Shown here in pieces: positions 47,871-54,995 of a DNA stretch of 64,000 nucleotides. The stretch spans positions 1 through 64,000 of the forward strand of contig JAFXAP010000004.1 of assembly GCA_017516965.1 (NCBI GenBank), read 5' to 3'. Position 1 is the stretch's first letter. Every line of letters begins with the position of its first letter. The notes below the pieces were generated by a model that saw only the letters and a program-made list of their open reading frames with translations, made no database searches and was not told the DNA's origin. The stretch is from Clostridia bacterium. GTDB taxonomy: Bacteria; Bacillota; Clostridia; Oscillospirales; Acutalibacteraceae. Both the position numbers and the translations under genes were made by a program.

Positions 47871-48638
47871 TTATTTACTTGCGGCTTTAACGATTACTGA
47901 GAAATCCTGTGCTTTAAGTGATGCGCCGCCGATAAGACCGCCGTCAACGTTTACCTTAGCAACCAATTCATCAGCATTAGCAGCGTTCATAGAACCGCCG
48001 TACTGAATTGTAACGGTTTCTGCTACATCTGCGCCATAAACTTCAGCAATAGCTGCGCGAACATAACCGTTGCCTTCATCTGCCTGATCAGCAGTAGCGG
48101 TAACGCCTGTGCCAATAGCCCAAACAGGCTCATAAGCGATAACAATATTTTTGAGCTGTTCTTTGCTTACGTTTGTAAGAGCCATCTTGGTCTGATATTT
48201 AAGAAGAGTTTCGGTATAACCGAGTTCGCGCTGTTCAAGTGTTTCACCAACGCAAACAATTGCTTTAAGACCTGCGTTAACAGCGGCAAGTGTGCGAAGG
48301 TTAACAGTCTGGTCGGTTTCACCAAAATACTGTCTGCGCTCACTGTGACCGATTACAACATATTCAACACCGGCAGCCGTAAGCATTTCAGCAGAGATTT
48401 CACCTGTGTATGCGCCAGAAGCCTTAAAGTGTACGTTTTCAGCGCCGATTTTAATGTTAGAGCCCTTTGCGGCTTCAATAGCGGCAGCAATATCAATAAA
48501 AGGAACGCAAAGAACAACTTCGCAGTCAGCGTCTGCTACAAGAGGTTTCATCTCGTTGATGAGCGCGGTTGTTTCTGCAGGGGTTTTGTTCATTTTCCAG
48601 TTGCCGGCAATAATAGCCTGTCTTTTTGCTTTGTTCAT
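47871..48638 (-). CDS. tpiA: Triosephosphate isomerase
   Basis: A 255-aa TIM barrel of normal length. Catalytic lysine 15 in GNWKMN, histidine in VIGHSERR, glutamate in AYEPVWAIGTG, and phosphate loop GGSMNAAN are all present. It lies between pgk and gpmI; the gap to pgk holds a GC-rich palindrome. Confidence 0.98.
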   Translation of the reverse strand: MNKAKRQAIIAGNWKMNKTPAETTALINEMKPLVADADCEVVLCVPFIDIAAAIEAAKGSNIKIGAENVHFKASGAYTGEISAEMLTAAGVEYVVIGHSERRQYFGETDQTVNLRTLAAVNAGLKAIVCVGETLEQRELGYTETLLKYQTKMALTNVSKEQLKNIVIAYEPVWAIGTGVTATADQADEGNGYVRAAIAEVYGADVAETVTIQYGGSMNAANADELVAKVNVDGGLIGGASLKAQDFSVIVKAASK

Positions 48639-48664
48639 AATAATTCTCCTTTTTATTACACAAA

Positions 48665-48701
48665 TGTAGGGGTCGATGCCATTTAAGCATCCGCCCCTAC
48701 A
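48665..48701. repeat. GC-rich palindrome between pgk and tpiA
   Basis: TGTAGGGG-tc-GATGC, 7-nt loop, GCATC-cg-CCCCTACA. Its form (TGTAGGGG...CCCCTACA) is like short dispersed palindromic repeats known from Oscillospirales genomes; only one copy was seen in the window. In the transcript it would form a stable hairpin without a T run. Confidence 0.65.
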
Positions 48702-48714
48702 AATACATTTTTAA

Positions 48715-49926
48715 TTATTTATCGTTAAGTGCGGCAATGCCTGGGAGTTCCTTACCTTCAAGGAATTCAAGACTTGCGCCGCCACCGGTAGAGATGTGTG
48801 TCATCTTGTCGCCAAAGCCTAAGATATTAACTGCAGCTGCTGAGTCGCCGCCACCGATAACTGTTACAGCGTCGGTTTCAGCCATTGCCTTAGCTACTGC
48901 CATTGTGCCTGCCGCAAGAATTGGGTTTTCAAACACGCCCATAGGTCCGTTCCAAACAACTGTTTTAGCGCCCTTAACTTCGTTAGCGTAAAGTTCAGCA
49001 GTTTTTGTACCAATGTCAAGGCTCATCATATCTGCAGGAATCTTGTCAGCATCTACAACCTCAATGTCGATTGGAGCATCGATTGGGTCAGGGAAGCTCT
49101 TTGTGATTGTGCAGTCGATAGGAAGAAGGATTTTAACGCCTTTTTCTTCAGCCTTTGCCATCATATCACGGCAGTAGTCAATTTTGGTTTCATCAATAAG
49201 TGAAGTGCCAACGCCGTAGCCCTTAGCTGCGAGGAATGTATATGCCATACCGCCGCCGATGATAAGAGTATCAGCCTTGGTAAGAAGATTTTCAATAACA
49301 GGGAGTTTGCTGTCAACCTTAGCACCACCGAGAATGGTAACGAAAGGACGAACAGGAGTCTCAACTGCGTTGCCGAGGTATTTAAGCTCTTTACCGATAA
49401 GGTAACCAGCAACAGCCTGCTTAACGTGAGATACAACACCAACTGTTGAGCAGTGAGCGCGGTGAGCAGTACCAAATGCATCGTTTACAAAGATATCAGC
49501 GAGTGAACCGAGTTCAGCAGAGAAAGCCTCGCCGTTTTTGGTTTCTTCAGCACGGTAACGTGTGTTCTCTAAAAGTACAACGTCGCCGTCTTTCATAGCA
49601 GCAACGGCCTTCTTTGCATTTTCGCCTACAACACAGTCATCAGCTGCAAAAACAACCTCTTGACCAAGTTTTTCTGAAAGGCAAGCTGCAACGGGGGCTA
49701 GTGAAAGCTCTGGCTTTGGTTCGCCCTTTGGCTTACCAAGATGTGAACAAAGAATAACCTGACCGCCGTCAGCGATAAGTTTCTTAATAGTGGGGAGGGC
49801 TGCATTGATTCTGTTTTCATCGGTTATAACGCCGTTTTTGAGCGGAACGTTAAAATCGCAACGAACAAGAACCTTTTGACCTTTTACATTAATGTCGTCA
49901 ACTGTTTTTTTGTTAAGTGCGTTCAT
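48715..49926 (-). CDS. pgk: Phosphoglycerate kinase
   Basis: A 403-aa glycolytic kinase that makes ATP from 1,3-bisphosphoglycerate. N-terminal substrate motifs [14 protein letters not shown] and [13 protein letters not shown] are intact, as are the C-terminal nucleotide motifs [10 protein letters not shown] and GGGDSAAAV and the [13 protein letters not shown] end. It is first in the operon. gap is not adjacent. Confidence 0.98.
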   Translation of the reverse strand: MNALNKKTVDDINVKGQKVLVRCDFNVPLKNGVITDENRINAALPTIKKLIADGGQVILCSHLGKPKGEPKPELSLAPVAACLSEKLGQEVVFAADDCVVGENAKKAVAAMKDGDVVLLENTRYRAEETKNGEAFSAELGSLADIFVNDAFGTAHRAHCSTVGVVSHVKQAVAGYLIGKELKYLGNAVETPVRPFVTILGGAKVDSKLPVIENLLTKADTLIIGGGMAYTFLAAKGYGVGTSLIDETKIDYCRDMMAKAEEKGVKILLPIDCTITKSFPDPIDAPIDIEVVDADKIPADMMSLDIGTKTAELYANEVKGAKTVVWNGPMGVFENPILAAGTMAVAKAMAETDAVTVIGGGDSAAAVNILGFGDKMTHISTGGGASLEFLEGKELPGIAALNDK

Positions 49927-50014
49927 TTTAATACATCCTTTCGAGATTGTTAAAAATTATACAATTATATTTTACCACATTTTTTGAAATTTTCAATATA
50001 TATTTAATATAAAT

Positions 50015-50524
50015 TTATATATTATCTTCCCATTTGTAATTGTGCAATTGACCAAAATTTTCTAAAGCAGGGTAGTCCCACTGGCGCAAAACCTCGTATA
50101 CAGCAATTGCTACCGAGTTTGAAAGGTTAAGACTGCGTATTTCACCCTGCATTGGAATGCGAGCGCAAGAGTCAGGATTTTTAAGCAACAACTCTTCGGG
50201 CAGACCTTTGCTTTCTTTGCCAAAAAGCAAATAACAATTGTCAGGGTAACTGTGGTCAGAGTGAGTATGTCGACCCTTGGTTGTGAAATAAAAGAAATTA
50301 CCACCCGCATTTTTTTCAAAAAAGTCTTGCAAATTTTCATAATAGGTAATGTCAAGATATTTCCAATAATCAAGTCCTGCGTGTTTTAGCTTTTTGTCAT
50401 CGGGGGTAAAGCCCATAGGCTTTACAAGATGCAGTCTAGCTCCCGTTGCGGCACAGGTTCGCGCAACGTTACCCGTGTTTTGAGGTATTTCGGGTTCTAC
50501 CATTACTATGTTTATTTTTGCCAT
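50015..50524 (-). CDS. trmL: tRNA (cytidine/uridine34-2'-O)-methyltransferase
   Basis: A 169-aa SPOUT methyltransferase of the TrmL/YibK family acting on the wobble base of tRNA-Leu. Motifs: PEIPQNTGNVARTCAATGA near the N-terminus and the knot region LLFGKESKGLPEE ... IRSLNLSNSVAIAVYE. ATG 50524 is used, with GGTGA before it; a GTG four codons upstream overlaps that site. The gene is alone, head to head with a membrane protein gene. Confidence 0.93.
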   Translation of the reverse strand: MAKINIVMVEPEIPQNTGNVARTCAATGARLHLVKPMGFTPDDKKLKHAGLDYWKYLDITYYENLQDFFEKNAGGNFFYFTTKGRHTHSDHSYPDNCYLLFGKESKGLPEELLLKNPDSCARIPMQGEIRSLNLSNSVAIAVYEVLRQWDYPALENFGQLHNYKWEDNI

Positions 50525-50564
50525 AAAAATCACCAACCATCATTATATTATTTTTAATAAACAC

Positions 50565-50593
50565 TTGTCAAGTTGTGTTAAGTATTGTATAAT
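50565..50593 (+). promoter_or_regulatory. Promoter before the 207-aa membrane protein
   Basis: TTGTCA (50565-50570), 17 bp, TATAAT (50588-50593), 17 bp before the ATG at 50610. Confidence 0.75.
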
Positions 50594-50609
50594 GCTTTTT
50601 GGTGATTTT

Positions 50610-51233
50610 ATGAGAAAAAACGCAAATATTTTAGCCTATGTAGAAAAATACAAGTACAAATACGGTATATCAAACTTAAGCGATAACGACAAATTGATGA
50701 AGTTTTTGTTTGTTGTCGCTTCACTTGCTTGGGTATATGCCTTTTTTATGACTATGCTGTTTATTTTAGGTATGCTTGGTGAATTTAAGTTTGGCGGCTT
50801 TGATTTCGAGCTTTACAAAAACAGCTTTTTCTCGGTTGTTATTGGCGCAGTTGTTATGATCGGCGGTGCAGTTTTGCATTGCTTAAAAAAGGAAATTATT
50901 GCATCAATTTTGGTAATTGCTTCTCAGCCGATAATGTTACTGGCATATTTCAATTTAATGAAAGATCCTGCAGGTCAGTTAAACTTTTCGTTTTATTGGC
51001 GACACGCCATACCTGCGGCTGTGTTGGTTGTGGCTGCTGTTTTAATTATGATTATAGTTATCAACGGAATCGTAAAGGACAACAGGCTTTACAATATGTT
51101 GCTTGACGGTATTTATAAACAATATGGCAAACAAAACGGTGAAAAACTAAGTGAAGCCGAGTGGCAGGAATTTTTAAACAGTTATGACCCCGTCAAAGTA
51201 AACTCAATTGTTGATGATAACGCGAATAATTAA
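50610..51233 (+). CDS. Hypothetical membrane protein, four transmembrane segments
   Basis: A 207-aa protein I do not recognise. A basic N-terminus (residues 1-30, rich in Lys and Tyr) is followed by four hydrophobic segments (about 32-58, 72-92, 97-117 and 127-150) and a polar, acidic C-terminal domain of about 50 residues. The ATG at 50610 (GGTGAT before it) is chosen over a longer frame that runs back across the promoter. spoVAC follows after 43 nt in the same direction and may be co-transcribed. Confidence 0.75.
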   Translation: MRKNANILAYVEKYKYKYGISNLSDNDKLMKFLFVVASLAWVYAFFMTMLFILGMLGEFKFGGFDFELYKNSFFSVVIGAVVMIGGAVLHCLKKEIIASILVIASQPIMLLAYFNLMKDPAGQLNFSFYWRHAIPAAVLVVAAVLIMIIVINGIVKDNRLYNMLLDGIYKQYGKQNGEKLSEAEWQEFLNSYDPVKVNSIVDDNANN

Positions 51234-51252
51234 GTAGTTTAAGGTAATAATA

Positions 51253-51266
51253 TTCCCGAAAGGGAA
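51253..51266 (+). promoter_or_regulatory. Small hairpin at the spoVAC ribosome site
   Basis: TTCCC, loop GAAA, GGGAA. The 3' arm is part of AGGGAAGTGG, the Shine-Dalgarno of spoVAC, so pairing would partly hide it. Confidence 0.45.
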
Positions 51267-51276
51267 GTGGATTTAT

Positions 51277-51720
51277 ATGTTGCCTGATAATAAAAAATAT
51301 AGTGAAATGGTAAAAAAGGCATCGCCACCGTCACCCAAATTAAAAGATTTTATTTGGGCTTTTTGTGTGGGCGGTGCCATTTGCGTTTTAGGACAGTTGT
51401 TAATAGAACTTTATACAAGTTTGGGAATGGAAGAAACAAAGGTTAAAATGGCGGTTCCCGTAACCTTGATTTTTTTAGCGGCACTGCTTACGGGTATAGG
51501 TGTTTTTGATAAAATTGCCAGGCGCGCTGGCGCAGGCACTCTGGTACCTATAACCGGTTTTGCAAATGCGGTGGTCTCACCTGCAATAGAATTTAAAAAT
51601 GAAGGGTTTATATTAGGGGTTGGCGCAAAGATGTTTACGATTGCAGGACCGGTAATTGTGTACGGCACTATTGCGAGTGTGATTTATGGAATTATTTATT
51701 GGATTGTGAAGATGATATGA
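51277..51720 (+). CDS. spoVAC: Stage V sporulation protein AC
   Basis: A 147-aa membrane protein that forms part of the SpoVA channel, which loads dipicolinic acid into the forespore and releases it at germination. After a polar N-terminus (20 residues) there are about four hydrophobic segments; ITGFANAVVSPAIEFKNEG and GAKMFTIAGPVIVYG are the well-kept SpoVAC parts. spoVAD and spoVAE usually follow at once; here a retron on the opposite strand follows instead. A second copy of the last 40 codons lies at 52967-53101. It shows that the organism can form spores or had sporulating ancestors. Confidence 0.95.
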   Translation: MLPDNKKYSEMVKKASPPSPKLKDFIWAFCVGGAICVLGQLLIELYTSLGMEETKVKMAVPVTLIFLAALLTGIGVFDKIARRAGAGTLVPITGFANAVVSPAIEFKNEGFILGVGAKMFTIAGPVIVYGTIASVIYGIIYWIVKMI

Positions 51721-51728
51721 ATGACAAA

Positions 51729-51750
51729 CGGCACCGATGGCTCGGTGCCG
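51729..51750 (-). terminator. Hairpin between the spoVAC and retron RT ends
   Basis: CGGCACCGA, loop, TCGGTGCCG: 9 GC-rich pairs. On the minus strand it is followed by TTTGT, a modest terminator for the RT transcript; it may also end spoVAC. Confidence 0.7.
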
Positions 51751-51758
51751 CTTAGTAT

Positions 51759-52670
51759 TCATATTAAACTTTTTAAATAATTTCGATAGCCCATAAATTC
51801 TTTATCGTTTGGACATACAGATAAAACATAGTTCACCTTTCCCATCAGCTTTAATATGTAACTTTCGACAGTATCGTTTATATTCGTAGATTCCATATGG
51901 TTATATACGCCGAATTTTTTACAGTAATAAATAGCTTGGCGAATATCTTTTTTATATTTTCGAGGAATGTTAAGTTTTTTGTTTACTATAATTCCTGTTA
52001 CAATTTGTTTGTTTGATTTATGCGCAACAATAGTTTTTTTATTGTTTAAAAAGAATCCCATTTTCCTTAATTCAAATCTTACATATTTTATAACTTCATT
52101 TGGATTAAAATTACCGGAAAAGGTCATATCATCACAATAACGAGTATATGCGACACCGTGCTTTCCACACCAAGAGCCTACAGCGTTATCAAACTCACAC
52201 ATTATGATATTTGAAATAAAAGGTGATGTTGGTGCTCCCTGAGGAAGAGCATCATTATAGTAGCAAAGCATAGAAAGTAAAATTCGTATATTTTCCGAAT
52301 ATTTTTCTTTTGGAAAAGCTTTCTCTTTTACTGTTGAATATAGAATATTGTTAAAGAAATCGCGTATATCAAGTTTTAGAACAATGTCTTTGTTGATATG
52401 CGGAGTGGCGTTTTTAATATTGCTTCCACCATATCTGTATGCCTTAGCATAGGGAGAAATGGTTATTTGTGACAATAGTACATCGGCTATTCTTTTTTGA
52501 ATGCATTTAAGTGGCATGTCAGGTATTGACAGAACACGATAACCGCCTTGTCTCTTGGAAATCTTAATCGAATGATAATGTCTATGCAAGGAATAACTGA
52601 TGGAATACAATGTTCTAATATCATACTCTAAATCTTGTTCAATTGAGGAAATTTCTTTATATACAATCAT
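51759..52670 (-). CDS. Retron-type reverse transcriptase
   Basis: A 303-aa RT with all finger/palm motifs and both retron hallmarks. RT region: RVLSIPDMPLKCIQKRI (45-61); NATPH (87-91, the NAxxH motif); LDIRDFFNNI with the first catalytic aspartates (101-109); LPQGAPTSP (142-150); YCDD (178-181); VTG (224-226) in the thumb. It has no maturase, integrase or effector fusion. The start is ATG 52670, with GTAGGGG before it. The frame is open 36 codons further up, but that stretch is the msd/a2 part of the RNA gene. It should copy part of the adjacent RNA to give msDNA. No partner gene is linked. Confidence 0.93.
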   Translation of the reverse strand: MIVYKEISSIEQDLEYDIRTLYSISYSLHRHYHSIKISKRQGGYRVLSIPDMPLKCIQKRIADVLLSQITISPYAKAYRYGGSNIKNATPHINKDIVLKLDIRDFFNNILYSTVKEKAFPKEKYSENIRILLSMLCYYNDALPQGAPTSPFISNIIMCEFDNAVGSWCGKHGVAYTRYCDDMTFSGNFNPNEVIKYVRFELRKMGFFLNNKKTIVAHKSNKQIVTGIIVNKKLNIPRKYKKDIRQAIYYCKKFGVYNHMESTNINDTVESYILKLMGKVNYVLSVCPNDKEFMGYRNYLKSLI

Positions 52671-52697
52671 TGGAAATACCCCTACTGTTTTATAAAC

Positions 52698-52879
52698 ATG
52701 CCAGTTAAACAAAACTTTGTGTATAGGAAATTGTGAAGATGTGTTGCGATGCATATGAAATATGCTTAAACACATCAAGCAATTTACTTGAGTATACGAA
52801 TATGTAATAGTTTAGTTATGCGATAACGACTCGCTATCGTTTCAACAAGGTTGAATTAACACTAATGTTTAACTGGCAT
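52698..52879 (-). ncRNA. Candidate retron msr-msd RNA
   Basis: On the minus strand: a1 ATGCCAGTTAAACA (52879-52866) and its exact reverse complement a2 (52711-52698), 14 perfect pairs. TTAG follows a1, with the likely branching G at 52862. msr hairpins: TTCAAC-ctt-GTTGAA (52855-52841) and CGATAGCG-agt-CGTTATCG (52839-52821). msd: GATGTGTT (52776-52769) with AACACATC (52745-52738), enclosing GCATAT-ttc-ATATGC (52765-52751). a2 ends 28 bases before the RT start. Order and spacing match known retrons. Confidence 0.88.
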
Positions 52880-52884
52880 TGTTG

Positions 52885-52913
52885 AGTATAACACATTGTC
52901 CTAATTTTGTAAA
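52885..52913 (-). promoter_or_regulatory. Retron promoter
   Basis: On the minus strand TTTACA (52913-52908), 17 bp, TATACT (52890-52885). The start of transcription would fall about 5 bases before a1, as needed for a functional msr 5' end. Confidence 0.82.
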
Positions 52914-52966
52914 GGAATAAACATAGAACTGCTATTTATTATACAAATATAAATACTGCGTCCTAA

Positions 52967-53101
52967 CTTGACCACAAGCAGAAGGGTTTCATCTTAGGCA
53001 TCGGCGCAAAGATGTTTACGATTGCAGGACCCGTCATCGTTTACGGCACGATAGCGAGTGTGGTTTATGGAATAATCTATTGGCTTACAACACTATTCTA
53101 A
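52967..53101 (+). pseudogene. Displaced 3' fragment of a second spoVAC
   Basis: Codons from C-L-D-H-K-type context through GFILGIGAKMFTIAGPVIVYG to a TAA stop repeat the spoVAC C-terminus: 31 of 33 residues and 84 of 99 bases agree over the shared core, with nearly all changes at third positions. The first 100 or so codons are missing and an in-frame stop lies just before (52964). A 29-bp core is identical in both copies. The codons end more often in C than those of the intact gene, so the fragment comes from a different lineage or an old paralogue. Confidence 0.9.
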
Positions 53102-53105
53102 CTAA

Positions 53106-53136
53106 AAAAGGCTTGACCAAATCGGTCAAGCCTTTT
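53106..53136. terminator. Bidirectional terminator, GGCTTGACC family
   Basis: AAAAGGCTTGACC, loop, GGTCAAGCCTTTT: 13 perfect pairs. It ends the spoVAC fragment (+) and the glycosidase gene (-). Related hairpins are at 54965, 59778 and 61673. Confidence 0.92.
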
Positions 53137-53144
53137 GTGCAGTT

Positions 53145-54872
53145 TTAATCCCAAAAGTTAAGGCTCAGTTTTTCATCTAAAACAAAAGCCGCAGTCCCCG
53201 ACCAAGCTTGCAGTAACGAGCCGTCTTCGCACAAGGGAGAAAAATATTCAATAGGCGTATAATTACCTTGGGCAATATTATATTCAAACCAGCTTTCGAG
53301 AGCATACTTATATTCCATACCGTACTTACGTTTTGCATAGGCGTATATCGCAGATAGGTAGGGCCAGTTAGCGCCGTTGTGATAATTATAGGGCTGAGTA
53401 GATTTGTTGCAGGCTGCATTTGCCCCCACGTAAAAGGGGTAAACCGACATAACACCGAAATCCTTACACCTAACAGCAGGATTGTTTTTACTCTCCAACA
53501 AAGCCTCCATATTATTTAACATTCGCACAGCCTTTTCGTCATCGGCAATTCCAAAAATGCAGGCAAACACCGTATCAATAGAGAGATTTCGTTCTGTGTA
53601 TTGGGGGGTTTTATAGTTTATATAATAGCCCAGACCTTCGTCCCAAAGCTCTCTATTGATGGCTTCTTTTACCTCTTTAAACCGACTCTCATACATCAAA
53701 GCATCTGCATCTTTTCCCAATATGGCAGCCATTTTTGATAGGCAGAACAGCGCTCGGGAATACAGGATTTCGTTGTAGGTTACATAGCCGTTGCGATTGA
53801 CCTCGTCAGCCCAATCTCGCTTGTTATAAAGACCGTCTTTGTAAAGCAGTCCCGTGGAATCGGCAAAGGTAGAAAGCTTTTTAATGGCGGCGGCTGCCTT
53901 TTCATATAAGGCCATACCGTCTATTAAAGTGTAAAGGAAGTCTGTATCTTTGGTGTAGTGAATATAGTCATACAGCATCATAGCAAGGAACGAGGGGCTG
54001 TCATAGTGGTTACCCCACCATGCGCTGTAGTCTGATTTGACGGCAGATGGACAGTTACCGTCGGGGGAGATTCCTTTAGCCAAAGTAAGAATTTGCTCTC
54101 TTACCATATGGGTTTGACCGTTGTACATAGGCAGTACCGTATAATAGGAATCACGATAATATGTGCGCATTGGAAGCAAATATCGGTGTCCTGCCATAAA
54201 GCAACGAAAATCACCCTTAACCTTATAGTTTTCAAGTGCGCAGAAATAAGCGCTGTAAAACAAGGCTTTTTCCATTTCACTAAGCCCTTCGGGAACAGAG
54301 ATGGACGCAAGTTCTTTTATATACTCATTTTGAGCCATAGCGTATTCATTTGTTACGTCAAAGCCGTCGAGCTCTTCAAAGGTCAGATAAACAATAAGTT
54401 GATCGGTACCAACAGGAAGGTGCAAATAAACAGCGCTGTTGTCCGGTTCAATGGTGGCATTTCCGTCTGAGTAAATTCGTAATTTTTTTATATTGTCATA
54501 GGTACAGCCAACGGTGATATTTGCATCATCCTTACGCTCTAACACCTGATACACCGCAAATACACCGGCGTGAGACCTATCTATAAACAACTCTGAGCTA
54601 AGAATTCCAACAGGTGTCTTAATAGACACCGTTTGCTTTCTGCCAAGCATCTGAACGGTCTTTTCACAAAACATATCAATAAACTGATCGTTAATATACC
54701 AACTACAAAATCCACTGTTTATATGATTAGCAGTATCGGCTTCGGCGTAGCCAACCACAGATCCGCTACCATTAAAGATTGCACTGATTTTCTCATTGGA
54801 AACGTTATATTGAACCTTTTCGTGAAACAAACAGTTGCAAATAATTGCTCCATCGCAGTATGAGTGCTTCAT
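53145..54872 (-). CDS. Six-hairpin glycosidase (amylo-alpha-1,6-glucosidase/GH63-like)
   Basis: A 575-aa cytoplasmic protein without signal peptide. The N-terminal 190 residues are beta-rich; the rest is an (alpha/alpha)6 toroid with glycosidase-type segments such as TYYRDSYYTVLPMYNGQ, SAWWGNHYDSPSFLAMMLYDYIHYT, KRDWADEVNRNGYVTYNEILYSRAL and YNYHNGANWPYLSA. Acidic residues in R-D-S and D-W-A-D-E positions may be catalytic. The fold is shared by glycogen debranching, GH63 and related families; the linkage cut cannot be told. It stands alone between two terminators of the same kind, with GGAGGGAATGCA before its ATG. Confidence 0.8.
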   Translation of the reverse strand: MKHSYCDGAIICNCLFHEKVQYNVSNEKISAIFNGSGSVVGYAEADTANHINSGFCSWYINDQFIDMFCEKTVQMLGRKQTVSIKTPVGILSSELFIDRSHAGVFAVYQVLERKDDANITVGCTYDNIKKLRIYSDGNATIEPDNSAVYLHLPVGTDQLIVYLTFEELDGFDVTNEYAMAQNEYIKELASISVPEGLSEMEKALFYSAYFCALENYKVKGDFRCFMAGHRYLLPMRTYYRDSYYTVLPMYNGQTHMVREQILTLAKGISPDGNCPSAVKSDYSAWWGNHYDSPSFLAMMLYDYIHYTKDTDFLYTLIDGMALYEKAAAAIKKLSTFADSTGLLYKDGLYNKRDWADEVNRNGYVTYNEILYSRALFCLSKMAAILGKDADALMYESRFKEVKEAINRELWDEGLGYYINYKTPQYTERNLSIDTVFACIFGIADDEKAVRMLNNMEALLESKNNPAVRCKDFGVMSVYPFYVGANAACNKSTQPYNYHNGANWPYLSAIYAYAKRKYGMEYKYALESWFEYNIAQGNYTPIEYFSPLCEDGSLLQAWSGTAAFVLDEKLSLNFWD

Positions 54873-54964
54873 TGCATTCCCTCCCAGAGTTTGTAACTAT
54901 CGTTAGTATACTATTACAAATACTTTTTTGCAAGTAGAAGATGCTTTTTTTCGAGGTGTATAAC

Positions 54965-54995
54965 AAAAGGCTTGACCAATTGGTCAAGCCTTTTT
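54965..54995. terminator. Bidirectional terminator, GGCTTGACC family
   Basis: AAAAGGCTTGACC, loop AATT, GGTCAAGCCTTTT. On the minus strand it ends the CPBP gene. Its stem is the same as that at 53106. Confidence 0.9.

Noticed and set aside
51759-52670. RT as group II intron or diversity-generating element
   Set aside because: No maturase or endonuclease domain, no intron domain V/VI near, no variable/template repeat pair; the NAxxH and VTG motifs are those of retrons.
52671-52778. Longer RT start (36 extra codons, ATG at 52778)
   Set aside because: This stretch is the msd and a2 part of the RNA gene, it has no ribosome site, and retron RTs begin close to residue 1 as chosen.
52967-53101. 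SpoVAC fragment as a two-helix membrane effector of the retron
   Set aside because: It has no start codon or ribosome site, lies on the other strand, and is plainly the end of a spoVAC copy.
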